Shown in pieces: positions 9,427 to 17,191 of a stretch of DNA of 64,000 bases. The notes beneath the pieces were generated by a model. It had not been told where the DNA came from, made no database searches, and worked only from the letters and a program-made list of their open reading frames with translations. Source of the stretch: an uncultured Tateyamaria sp. (lineage in GTDB: Bacteria; Pseudomonadota; Alphaproteobacteria; Rhodobacterales; Rhodobacteraceae); assembly GCF_947494755.1 (NCBI RefSeq), contig NZ_CANLVZ010000010.1:1-64000 (forward strand). The letters are read 5' to 3'. Each line of letters opens with the position of its first letter. The first letter of the stretch is position 1. The position numbers and the translations under genes are program-made.

Positions 9427-9484
9427 TCTGACTTCCCAATTGACGAAAGCGCAATTTTGTATAAACATCGCACAAAATGACGCA
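9419..9484. promoter_or_regulatory. operator-like inverted repeats upstream of the XRE gene
   Basis: TGCGTCATT at 9419-9427 covers the XRE start codon. Its exact reverse complement AATGACGCA lies at 9476-9484. Between them is a second dyad, AATTG...CAATT, at 9438-9456. Nested perfect dyads next to an XRE gene that diverges from an integrase module fit an autoregulated operator, as in phage-type switches. Binding itself is inferred. Confidence 0.5.
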
Positions 9485-9572
9485 TAATTCCGTTTGAATC
9501 CATCTGAGCACGTCAGAAGGTACCAAACAAGCGATTCCATGCGTACGCACGTTTCAACTCAGGTGGACAAGG

Positions 9573-9929
9573 ATGACTGAAATGGCAGAGACCGACAAAT
9601 CAGACAGCTCGCAAATCCTGGGGCTTGGCAAGACACCAGCCCAATGGGTCGAGGTTATGTCCGGCATGGGGATCGATATTTCAGAGCGAACGCTGCGCGA
9701 ACGGGCCAACGACACAGGGGCGTTCTACCGCCTTGGGCGGACCATGCTGATCACGCCCGCGCAGATCGACAAGATTTTTGAAGGAGGCCAGGCATGCCGC
9801 TCCAATTCTACAAGAGGGGCCGCTTCTACTGGGCTAAGGGCTGGGTCGAGTACAACGGCAGGCCAATCGCAGGCCCATACCGGAGAAGCACTAAGGCATC
9901 TACAGAAGCGGGTGCACGGGACTGGATAA
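9573..9929 (+). CDS. excisionase-like / MerR-type HTH small protein
   Basis: This is a 118-residue frame starting at an ATG 10 bp after a GGTGGACAAGG stretch. Residues 18-70 resemble a winged-helix excisionase domain: TPAQWVEVMSGMGIDISERTLRERANDTGAFYRLGRTMLITPAQIDKIF. The last third is low-complexity and overlaps the integrase start at 9794 in another frame. Position just before a tyrosine recombinase supports a recombination-directionality or accessory role. The ATG at 9582 is an alternative start. Confidence 0.55.
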   Translation: MTEMAETDKSDSSQILGLGKTPAQWVEVMSGMGIDISERTLRERANDTGAFYRLGRTMLITPAQIDKIFEGGQACRSNSTRGAASTGLRAGSSTTAGQSQAHTGEALRHLQKRVHGTG

Positions 9930-10888
9930 ACCGCGAGACCGAGCTTCAGATACGTCGCCATGTTGTTGGTGACGAACCGAGCAAAACGTTCTCGGATGCG
10001 ATCATGCTCTACAATGCCTCCCCCAAGGCAGCGAAGCAGTTGATCCCGATTGTTGAAGAGATTGGCGACATGCCTTTGGGTGCGATCTCTGGTGCGCTTC
10101 TGAAGGGCCTTGGCCCCAAACTTAAACCAAATGCATCGACCGACACTTGGTGGCGCGAGATCGTGACGCCAGCGAGTGCGGTCATCAACAACGCGCACGA
10201 GCTGGAAGGCACGCCTCTGATCCGGGTGAAGCCGTACGACAAGTTTGAGCGGATCGCTCAGGACAATCGCCGGGGGAAGCTCAGCCGGGTTGAACGCAAG
10301 CCGGCCGACAAGGAATGGATTGAAGCGTTTTGCCGAGCTGCCGATCCCTACAACGCCGCTTTGGTCCGGTTCATGTTCGAGACGGCGGCGCGGATCGATC
10401 AGGCTGTCTCAATTGAGCCTGACGATCTGCGGCCCGCCGAGAACAAAGTCAGAGTCAAAGCACAGAAGGGTCATCCCGAAGGCTGGATCACTGTTTCGCC
10501 TCAGATGATGGACGAGCTCCTAGCATTGCCACCAAAGCGTCCCAAGAACCGCAAGACCGGCAAGTTCATGAAGCCGCGTGTTTTCGGCTACGGAAGTTCG
10601 ACGGGGTACAACACGCGATGGAAGACGATCTGTAAGAGCGCAGACATCCCGTACCTCTCTGCCCACCCCGCAGGACGGCACGGGTTCTTCACGGAACTGG
10701 TCGTGCGCCAAGGTGTTGATCCGGTCACGGCAGCAAAGGCCGGGCGCTGGTCTGACCCCAATTTACCCATGCGCATCTATGCCCATGCGGAGACGGACGA
10801 GGCCGATGTCAGGGCTCGTTTTCGTACAAACCACGTACAGCCAGACACTGTACAAACCACCAAGAGAAAGAAATCAAAGAAGGAATAG
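9794..10888 (+). CDS. tyrosine-type site-specific recombinase / island integrase
   Basis: This 364-residue protein has a C-terminal tyrosine recombinase domain. The first catalytic Arg is in FMFETAARIDQAVSI (about residue 199) and the H-x-x-G-R box in HPAGRHGFFTELV (about residue 295). The following GRWSDPNLPMRIYAHA segment carries the later histidine/tryptophan position and the catalytic tyrosine. The N-terminal part is a core-binding-like domain with phage-integrase character. The gene ends 15-20 bp before a tRNA-Arg 3'-half copy, the standard arrangement for an island integrated in a tRNA gene. Confidence 0.9.
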   Translation: MPLQFYKRGRFYWAKGWVEYNGRPIAGPYRRSTKASTEAGARDWINRETELQIRRHVVGDEPSKTFSDAIMLYNASPKAAKQLIPIVEEIGDMPLGAISGALLKGLGPKLKPNASTDTWWREIVTPASAVINNAHELEGTPLIRVKPYDKFERIAQDNRRGKLSRVERKPADKEWIEAFCRAADPYNAALVRFMFETAARIDQAVSIEPDDLRPAENKVRVKAQKGHPEGWITVSPQMMDELLALPPKRPKNRKTGKFMKPRVFGYGSSTGYNTRWKTICKSADIPYLSAHPAGRHGFFTELVVRQGVDPVTAAKAGRWSDPNLPMRIYAHAETDEADVRARFRTNHVQPDTVQTTKRKKSKKE

Positions 10889-10902
10889 CGCTATGAACGG
10901 TT

Positions 10903-10949
10903 CCCTCCTAAGGGGCAGGTTGCAGGTTCGAATCCTGCCGGGGTCGCCA
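10903..10949 (+). repeat. tRNA-Arg(CCU) 3'-half, probable attachment site of the island
   Basis: The sequence reads as the anticodon loop CTCCTAA (anticodon CCT), the anticodon 3' stem, a variable region, a complete T arm (GCAGG/CCTGC around TTCGAAT), the acceptor 3' strand CGGGGTC, a discriminator base and CCA at 10947-10949. The 5' half is absent: the matching acceptor 5' strand is not upstream, where the integrase coding region ends. This is the usual 3'-end direct repeat left by tRNA-specific integrases. The complete tRNA gene should be at the other island end, left of this window. Confidence 0.8.
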
Positions 10950-11011
10950 AAACTATCGGGATGAATAGCTTATTGATCCATGCTTGAGAAAAGCCATCCG
11001 AAGGATAGGGG

Positions 11012-11119
11012 TCAAATCTTCTTCTTTGCCTTAGGGTAGACGCAGCGATTTTCGCGCTCTTTGCAATCATCGCCACAGTACAAACATGGCAAGGGCGATT
11101 GTCGCGCCCTAAATCCCAT
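11012..11119 (-). CDS. possible 35-residue Cys-rich microprotein
   Basis: This short frame has a GAGG element about 7 bases before its ATG. The product contains four cysteines spaced C-x2-C-x3-C-x6-C (core PCLYCGDDCKERENRC) and ends with a lysine-rich tail. The spacing is zinc-knuckle-like. It begins 39 bp downstream of the AraC gene on the same strand and lies just outside the putative island boundary. Coding status is uncertain because of its size, and no function is proposed. Confidence 0.4.
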   Translation of the reverse strand: MGFRARQSPLPCLYCGDDCKERENRCVYPKAKKKI

Positions 11120-11157
11120 TGATGACCTCGCAGGCCGTCTGCCGAGACCGCCCAAAC

Positions 11158-12234
11158 CTAGAGAGCACCTTTTCTGATGACGCCGGGCGTCACCCCTATC
11201 ACTTTGCCGAACGCATCCGTCATGTGACTTTGCGAACTAAAACCGCAATCATGCGCGATCAGGGCGATAGGATCGTCCGACTGGTTCAGCTTGCGTCGGG
11301 CCCGCGCGACACGGCGTTCGATGATATATTTGTGCGGGCTGCGCCCCATGTAGCGGCGAAACAGGCGTGCAAAGTGGTACGGGCTCACACCAGCGATCGA
11401 GGCTAGGCTGTCGAGACTGAGAGGATCGGCCAAATTGGCTTCGATGTGATCCAAGACGGGCTGAATTCGGGGTGATGCTGAATCGACAGGCAGGCGCGGG
11501 CGGCTGTGGAGTGCGAACCGCAATGCGACACCCATGATAAAGAGCCGGGCCACCGCGTCGAGTTGTAGCGTGTCCGGCAGGGCTATGTCCGCGCTCCACA
11601 CACCTGCCAAGGTCTGGGCGATGCCGACAAGAACCGGGTCCTCTTCATGACAAATTGCCCGCATCACGTCTGGATCAAGAGATGACTTGGGAACCCCCAA
11701 CAGATGAGAGAGCGCGTCTCGTAAACGATCTGTTTCGAAACACATCTGGACGCTCCACCCCGACCGAGACGCAGAAATTTCGTATTCTTGGCCAGCGGGC
11801 AAGAATACGATAGTCGATGGAGGGGCCGAAGTGCCGGCCTCTGGCCGTACCGAGATCTCGTAGCGCGCAACCGACCGGCCAAGGTAGATATCCAGAAACT
11901 GCACACCTTCGGGGACAGTGATGTGTTGCGCCCCTGGCTTGCGCACAATGATGGTATATCCTTCGCCTGCATGGCGAAATCCGGTCTGTTGTGTGTGATC
12001 ACGTTCACGCATTTTGAGCGCCAATATTGTTGTCCATGATCCGTTAACTAGAGGGTTTTGGCATCCCGATATTCTAGTCGATCCGTGTTTTTCGAAAAGT
12101 TGGTAGGTGCCTGAACCCGACCGCACGCGATCCAAATGATTCAGCAAGACAGCGGAATAACGCATCGCCCGACTCACGCTAGCTTGAAGACATACCCGGC
12201 AGTCACCACTCACTCGCACTGGACCCAGGTTCAT
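11158..12234 (-). CDS. AraC-family transcriptional regulator (divergent copy)
   Basis: Up to 358 residues from this start. The last 100 residues form the double helix-turn-helix of AraC proteins: DPLSLDSLASIAGVSPYHFARLFRRYMGRSPHKYI, then DDPIALIAHDCGFSSQSHMTDAFGKVIGVTP. The N-terminal part resembles a cupin-like sensing domain. AraC proteins are usually about 300 residues, so a start at 12165 is also plausible. The gene diverges from the kinase-like gene at 12257 with only 22 bp between, which would place the promoters inside the coding ends. The sensed ligand is unknown. Confidence 0.88.
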   Translation of the reverse strand: MNLGPVRVSGDCRVCLQASVSRAMRYSAVLLNHLDRVRSGSGTYQLFEKHGSTRISGCQNPLVNGSWTTILALKMRERDHTQQTGFRHAGEGYTIIVRKPGAQHITVPEGVQFLDIYLGRSVARYEISVRPEAGTSAPPSTIVFLPAGQEYEISASRSGWSVQMCFETDRLRDALSHLLGVPKSSLDPDVMRAICHEEDPVLVGIAQTLAGVWSADIALPDTLQLDAVARLFIMGVALRFALHSRPRLPVDSASPRIQPVLDHIEANLADPLSLDSLASIAGVSPYHFARLFRRYMGRSPHKYIIERRVARARRKLNQSDDPIALIAHDCGFSSQSHMTDAFGKVIGVTPGVIRKGAL

Positions 12235-12256
12235 GCGCCAACACTAGGAGACCACC

Positions 12257-12994
12257 ATGTCCTTTGATCACCTGAAGATGCGTGGCATCGCCCATGACAT
12301 AAAAGGACTGATGACGCGCGCCGGCCTTGCCGCCGAGCTTTTGGGCCAGCACAAGGACGAGCATGTCCAGCGACAGGCTGACCGCATCACCCGCGCCATT
12401 CAGCGTGTGAATGCGATCTGCCGTTCGGAGTTACAGCCTTCGACCGACCCTGCCTTGCCGCGTCTTCACAACTGTGACGACACGCGGCAGTTGTTGGACA
12501 ACATCGTTGATTTCACGCGGGACAGTCAGAAAAATTCCGGGGTGGCGATTGACTTCAAAGTGTCGGTTGCCCCACTTGTGATCTTTACGGTGGACGGGTT
12601 GGCGCTGTTTCGGGTGCTTCTGGATCTGTCGACCAATGCGGCGCGCACGATTGCGGAATATGGCGGCTCGCAAGTCTGCATTGATGCTGTCGCCGAACCG
12701 GGCTTTGTCGTGTTTCGCCTGTCCACCGATGGTCCGCAAATGTCTCAGCGGTTCATGAACTACCTTTACCCCTGCGCCGACCCTGCGGCTGAGGGGGAGG
12801 CCCATGTCAGTACGACCCTTTTGACAGCCTCTACCGTTATTCGCCAGTTGGGTGGCGAGATGAAACTGGATACGCCCGCAAGCGGTCAGAATGCGCTGCT
12901 GGTCCGGGTTCCGGTGGAACCGCCTGCGCTTCCGCAACCAGCTGGGTCCGCAACGCGGAAAGATGCGACAACGCCGACCTTGCAATCGGCGTAA
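12257..12994 (+). CDS. histidine-kinase-like protein with degenerate ATPase box
   Basis: The 245-residue protein begins with a helical segment containing GIAHDIKGLMTRAGLAAELL, which resembles the phospho-acceptor H-box of HisKA (H at residue 15). A HATPase-like region follows, with an N-box-like LLDLSTNAARTIAEYG. The G1 box expected as D-x-G-x-G reads STDGPQMSQ, so nucleotide binding is doubtful. No sensor or membrane segment is present. It may be a phosphotransfer protein (ChpT-like) rather than a kinase. AGGAG lies 8 bases before the ATG. It is followed after about 200 bp by another HATPase gene. Confidence 0.65.
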   Translation: MSFDHLKMRGIAHDIKGLMTRAGLAAELLGQHKDEHVQRQADRITRAIQRVNAICRSELQPSTDPALPRLHNCDDTRQLLDNIVDFTRDSQKNSGVAIDFKVSVAPLVIFTVDGLALFRVLLDLSTNAARTIAEYGGSQVCIDAVAEPGFVVFRLSTDGPQMSQRFMNYLYPCADPAAEGEAHVSTTLLTASTVIRQLGGEMKLDTPASGQNALLVRVPVEPPALPQPAGSATRKDATTPTLQSA

Positions 12995-13197
12995 CACGTT
13001 TTCGAAAAGCTGCCTGACCTGCCAGTTTCTCCCCGTGCTGGCCATCAGGACTCCCGACAGGCAGCGATAGAGGTGAGCAATGTCCCAAGGCTCACCTCAC
13101 TCCCGTCCTGTTCGGATGCGTCTGCCCCGGCGCATCCGAGCGGGGCATACCATTGCGGACGAGGCGCCCGGTGCATGATGGACGGAAGGATCAGACT

Positions 13198-13869
13198 ATG
13201 AGCTTGAAACTGAGTTCCCTCAAACTCAACCTGGGCGAGGTCAGCGAAAGCGATGCCTCGTCACGCGCACATGGCTGTCCACCAGAACAGCACCCAAACG
13301 CAGCGGACTTCGCAGCAGCCGAACGATGCCTCAGCGATGATGTCAGCGGCCTTGATTTCAAACCCATGCGCCATTTGCGAGGGGCCGACTGCCTTGCCGA
13401 GATATTGACCGAAATCGATGTCACGATCGCCCGGACCCGACGGGCGGCCAGACAGTCCTATTCGCTGCACCTCCAGATCCTGGATGATATCGATTTTGAT
13501 TGCTCGCAGCCCTTTCTTGTGGAGGTTTTGTGGCAACTCGTGACAAACGCCGTCATGGCCTCGGTGCGGGCCGGATGGCGGAGTGTGGATGTCTTTGCCA
13601 CGCAACACAAAGACAAGCTGTACGTTCAGGTCGCGGATCAGGGCAACGGGCTGCCTGCGCATGTGATCGAGTGGTTCCAACAGAAGGACGCGCGCGTGAC
13701 GATGTACTCTGATCACACCGGTGCGGGACTTGTCTCGGCCGCAAAGTTGATTGAATGGGCCGGTGGGCAACTCACGCTGGTCAGTACCGGCGAAAAAGGC
13801 ACTCGGATTGGCTTTTCCTTGCCGCTCTTGACCGACCCGCGGCGCGAGCCGAATGCGACATCGCCATGA
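13198..13869 (+). CDS. HATPase_c (histidine-kinase-type ATPase) domain protein
   Basis: This is a 223-residue cytosolic protein. The N-box VEVLWQLVTNAVMASVRAG (about residues 105-125), G1 box QVADQGNGLPAHVI and a G2-like HTGAGLVSAAKLIEWAGGQ are all present, so ATP binding is likely. No convincing HisKA histidine was seen; the N-terminus is polar and unrelated. It could phosphorylate or switch a partner such as the response regulator at 26211, or act with the degenerate kinase-like protein upstream. The ATG at 13198 has GGAAGG upstream. Its TGA overlaps the next start (ATGA). Confidence 0.7.
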   Translation: MSLKLSSLKLNLGEVSESDASSRAHGCPPEQHPNAADFAAAERCLSDDVSGLDFKPMRHLRGADCLAEILTEIDVTIARTRRAARQSYSLHLQILDDIDFDCSQPFLVEVLWQLVTNAVMASVRAGWRSVDVFATQHKDKLYVQVADQGNGLPAHVIEWFQQKDARVTMYSDHTGAGLVSAAKLIEWAGGQLTLVSTGEKGTRIGFSLPLLTDPRREPNATSP

Positions 13870-14318
13870 AACAACGAGCCGCTCTTTGTGATGCACTGTG
13901 CCATGTCTTGGGCAATACCTGCCGTATGGCGCGTACAACCAAAAGCTATGAATGGAACGTAGAAGGGCCGGGGGCAGAAGTGGCCCGGCAGTGTTTCCGA
14001 GAGCAGGCCCGCGAACTGGACGATATAATCGACCCGATTGCGAAACAGGTATTGAGTCTTGGGTTACGGCCCGTTCTCGATTATTCGGATGGAGTGGTTT
14101 TGATCAATCCACCCACGGCCCACGACATTCCCGAGCTGTCCAATATGGTCAGCACCCTGCGTCGAGGGCACAAACAGGCCGCCTTGTCGGTCAGTGCAGC
14201 GCTTGATGTTGCCCGCGACGCAGATGAAATGCCCGCTGTGGGCTTCCTAGGGGCTATGATCACAGTCCATCGTCTGCACCGGCACCGACTCTCGCTGCTG
14301 ATTCTTGAAAATCGATAA
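13866..14318 (+). CDS. Dps/ferritin-like protein lacking ferroxidase ligands
   Basis: This 150-residue protein aligns by eye with the Dps family over its first helices: LCHVLGNTCRMARTTKSYEWNVEGP and FREQARELDDIIDPIAKQVLSLG. In Dps the motif is normally HWNV with AER later, where His, Asp and Glu bind iron. Here the His is Glu (YEWNV) and the AER glutamate is Lys (AKQV). Iron oxidation is therefore unlikely, and a structural or regulatory use of the fold is more probable. It is coupled by an ATGA overlap to the HATPase gene, an unusual partner for a Dps-like protein. Confidence 0.65.
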   Translation: MKQRAALCDALCHVLGNTCRMARTTKSYEWNVEGPGAEVARQCFREQARELDDIIDPIAKQVLSLGLRPVLDYSDGVVLINPPTAHDIPELSNMVSTLRRGHKQAALSVSAALDVARDADEMPAVGFLGAMITVHRLHRHRLSLLILENR

Positions 14319-14346
14319 TTCTGCGCAAGAATTCGAAATAATAATA

Positions 14347-14376
14347 AACGGACCATATCTATCTTGTAGGTCCGTT
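14347..14376. promoter_or_regulatory. 8-bp inverted repeat between Dps-like and AraC genes
   Basis: AACGGACC at 14347-14354 pairs with GGTCCGTT at 14369-14376 around a 14-nt AT-rich loop. No U-run follows, so an operator for the downstream regulator array or a weak terminator are both possible. Confidence 0.35.
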
Positions 14377-14472
14377 ATACGACCATGATGCGTTGTGCAC
14401 GGACAGGTGAGACTTTTCGGACCAGGTAGCTCAAGGCTCGCGAGTGGGGCGCATGATAGGACAATAAATTCG

Positions 14473-15393
14473 ATGGCCGGACTGAATGAAACGGAGCAGA
14501 GCCGGACAAGCGACAAAGGTTTTGCAGCCTTTCTTGAGTCAAAGACCAAGTCCACCATATCCGCCACCACGTTCAAGACAGATTGGAACGGCGTTCAGGC
14601 CATCCGGGTCGAGCAAGGTAATGATGCGTTCGACAGCCCGCCGCTCGAAAGCCATTTTGTTGCTCTAGCGCAGCGCGGGCACGGCATGGCAGATATCGCG
14701 TTCGATGCGCACACCGGCCCAAACAGATCCATTGTCGAGCCGGGCGTGCTGTGCTTCATGCCAGCCGGTCACAAAACGGCGTTCGAAATGCTGGGCCGGG
14801 CCGAGATGACGCATGTGCTTATCAAGGACAACATGATGCAATCGGCCAAGCGGCTCGCAGATCAGGGCGACCCCGATCTGATCGAGATGCACGGCTTTAG
14901 CGGGCGCCATCACCACGCCATTGCCGAGACGATGAGGAAAATCACCGAAGGCACCCGGACGGGCGGAGCCCTTTGGGCGGACACCATCGCGCTTGAGCTT
15001 TCGCGACAACTCGTCGGCTTTGTGGGCAAGCCCACCGACCCCAATGGGCCGCATATCGACCTGACTGATCTGCAATTCGGTCATGCCATCGACTACATCG
15101 AAGCAAACATGACCCAGGACTTTTCCCTGAGCGACATTTCAAATGCCGTCGGGGTTCTTCCTGAACATATGGCGCGCGGGTTCGTCACCGAGGCCGGACT
15201 GAGCATTGAGACGTTCCGCACAGAGCGTCGTATCGGAATCGTACAGAACTGGATAAAGTACGATAAAGTACCACAAGACACGGATGTCATGGCGCGCCGT
15301 GTCGGGTTTGCTAACGCCAAGGCGCTGGATACCGCGTTTCGGACCTATTTGGGAATATCTGTCGCGAATTATCGCAATGGGAGACTGGGATGA
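14473..15393 (+). CDS. AraC-family regulator, array member 1
   Basis: The 306-residue product has a cupin-like N-terminal domain, with the turn SIVEPGVLCFMPAGHKTAFEM near residue 100. A C-terminal AraC-type region follows (DFSLSDISNAVGVLPEHMARGFVTEAGLSIETFRTERR, then ARRVGFANAKALDTAFRTYLGIS). The second HTH is divergent from the usual GFSNQSHMTTxF pattern (it reads GFANAKALDTAF), so DNA recognition may differ or be weak. It starts the four-gene head-to-tail array; the next gene begins in an ATGA overlap at 15390. Confidence 0.85.
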   Translation: MAGLNETEQSRTSDKGFAAFLESKTKSTISATTFKTDWNGVQAIRVEQGNDAFDSPPLESHFVALAQRGHGMADIAFDAHTGPNRSIVEPGVLCFMPAGHKTAFEMLGRAEMTHVLIKDNMMQSAKRLADQGDPDLIEMHGFSGRHHHAIAETMRKITEGTRTGGALWADTIALELSRQLVGFVGKPTDPNGPHIDLTDLQFGHAIDYIEANMTQDFSLSDISNAVGVLPEHMARGFVTEAGLSIETFRTERRIGIVQNWIKYDKVPQDTDVMARRVGFANAKALDTAFRTYLGISVANYRNGRLG

Positions 15394-16292
15394 GACATGC
15401 TGTGAGATATACTGAAGACATGCTGTCGGGCCGTGACTTCATGGGCTTTGTCGAGCACGAGATCACAGACGGAGTGCTGTTTCAGCCCGATGATTGCGAT
15501 GTCGCTTGTGCCAATTTCTCGATTGGCTCACATCAGTCTGACATCGACCCAAGCAACATGCACACGCTGGTCCTGTCCACTCAAGCGCGCGGCCGTCTTC
15601 ACAGCGATATCGACGGGGTCAAGCAATCGACGGATATCCGTTCCGGCACGCTCACCTTTGTTCCAGCGGGGCTGCGGCAGGTCTATGACTACGAAGGTAC
15701 AACCACGAACACCGTCATTGGCATCCATGACGCATTGTTCAAACGGGTCACCGACATAGACCCACGCCTTGACGACCCCGGCGTGCTTGAGACCCGTCTG
15801 GGGTTTGTGCGCCCCGGCCTGCATGCGCTGATCGAAGAGCAATATGACGTCATGGCCTCGGACAAGGCCGGATCGAAGGTGCTGACCGAATCCGTCGCCC
15901 TCAAGCTCGCGGTCGAGTTGTTGGCGGTCTTTGGCAAACCCCTCGAAAACGGTGTCGCAATCCCGCTGAACGGGCTTGAAATCAACAAGCTTGTCGACTT
16001 CATCGACGCGCAGATGGAGGACGGCTTTGACCTCTCCGATCTTGCGGCTGTGCTCGAACGCGACCCATTCGCATTTTCGCGCAGCTTCAAATCCGCAACC
16101 GGGTCCAGCCCGCACCAATTCGTGATCCAACGGCGCCTGATGCGGGTGAAGGATTTGCTGATCAATACCCACGAGACGCTTGCCGACATCACCTATGCCA
16201 CCGGTTTCTCGAACCAGGCGCATATGACAACAACCTTTGCCAAACATGTGGGCATCAGCCCCGGCAGGTGGCGCAAGGCGGTGAAGTCGTGA
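15390..16292 (+). CDS. AraC-family regulator, array member 2
   Basis: This 300-residue protein has a canonical double HTH at its end: GFDLSDLAAVLERDPFAFSRSFKSATGSSPHQFVIQRRLMRVKDLL, then LADITYATGFSNQAHMTTTFAKHVGISPGRWRKAVKS. The N-terminal ligand or dimer domain shares its plan with array member 1 (SGTLTFVPAGLRQVYDYEG). Start and stop codons overlap with both neighbours (ATGA and GTGA), so the array is one translation-coupled operon. The C-terminal 60 residues closely match members 3 and 4. Confidence 0.9.
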   Translation: MRHAVRYTEDMLSGRDFMGFVEHEITDGVLFQPDDCDVACANFSIGSHQSDIDPSNMHTLVLSTQARGRLHSDIDGVKQSTDIRSGTLTFVPAGLRQVYDYEGTTTNTVIGIHDALFKRVTDIDPRLDDPGVLETRLGFVRPGLHALIEEQYDVMASDKAGSKVLTESVALKLAVELLAVFGKPLENGVAIPLNGLEINKLVDFIDAQMEDGFDLSDLAAVLERDPFAFSRSFKSATGSSPHQFVIQRRLMRVKDLLINTHETLADITYATGFSNQAHMTTTFAKHVGISPGRWRKAVKS

Positions 16293-17191
16293 CCCAGATC
16301 GTAACAAGACAGCAAATGGTCGAGGTCATAATGGACCAATACAATGCTGACATTACGGAGCCGCCGCATCACAATTGGCACCGTGTGAACACGGCCGTGA
16401 TGACCCAGGTCGATGGCCAGATTCATGATCACGCCCTTGATTTTCATATGCTGGAGGTGTGCATCAACGGCAGGCACAATGTGCAAAGCGACAGTCTGCT
16501 GGAAAATGGCGACAGAGTTGAAAGCGTGGTGCAGCCCGGCAAGCTAGCCTACGCGCAGCCTGGTGTATCGATGACCCAAACCTGCCAAGGTCGCGCCGAA
16601 TTTCAGCAGGTATATATCGACAACTCGATATTTGAGGACTGCGCAGACAATCTATTCAAGGGCGACAGTGACAATATTGTGTCCCTTGGATTTCAGGGGA
16701 TATTCGATCCGCACATCAAGTCATTGCTTCTCGCACTGCTCGAAGAAGCGCGTCGCCCCGGTATTGGCACCGATTTGACGGCCGACCTGATCGCTCAGCA
16801 GTTGGCGATCCTGATCCTGCGCCGACAGAATTCCAAACAATTGCGCGAGCCGAAGTGTACCACCTTGTCAGATGTGGACCTCGACCGCATTGTGGCCTAT
16901 TTCGAAGAACAGATCGAAGATATCGGCGGGATGGATACTGTGGCCGGGCTGGTGAACATGGACGTTTACAGCTTTACCCGGTCCTTCAAGGAAACCACGG
17001 GTCAAACCCCCGGCCAGTTCTTGATCCAGCGTCGCCTGATGCGGGTCAAGGATTTGCTGCTTGGCACCAAGGACACGCTGGCCGACATCACCTATGCGAC
17101 GGGTTTCTCCAATCAGGCGCATATGACCTCCACGTTCTCCAAACATGTCGGTATCAGCCCCGGCAGATGGCGCAAGGCGGTGAAGTCATGA
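16289..17191 (+). CDS. AraC-family regulator, array member 3
   Basis: A 300-residue protein starting at a GTG that overlaps the preceding TGA. The N-terminal domain (HNWHRVNTAVMTQVDGQIHDHALDFHMLEV) is a clear paralogue of member 4. The C-terminal 95 residues, from EEQIEDIGGMDTVAGLVNM to SPGRWRKAVKS, are almost identical to member 4 at both protein and DNA level. This points to recent duplication or gene conversion. Two HTH motifs of AraC type are intact. Confidence 0.9.
   Translation: MTQIVTRQQMVEVIMDQYNADITEPPHHNWHRVNTAVMTQVDGQIHDHALDFHMLEVCINGRHNVQSDSLLENGDRVESVVQPGKLAYAQPGVSMTQTCQGRAEFQQVYIDNSIFEDCADNLFKGDSDNIVSLGFQGIFDPHIKSLLLALLEEARRPGIGTDLTADLIAQQLAILILRRQNSKQLREPKCTTLSDVDLDRIVAYFEEQIEDIGGMDTVAGLVNMDVYSFTRSFKETTGQTPGQFLIQRRLMRVKDLLLGTKDTLADITYATGFSNQAHMTSTFSKHVGISPGRWRKAVKS

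Noticed and set aside
10890-10949. Complete tRNA gene after the integrase
   Set aside because: The 5' acceptor strand and D arm are missing; only the 3' half from the anticodon region can be folded.
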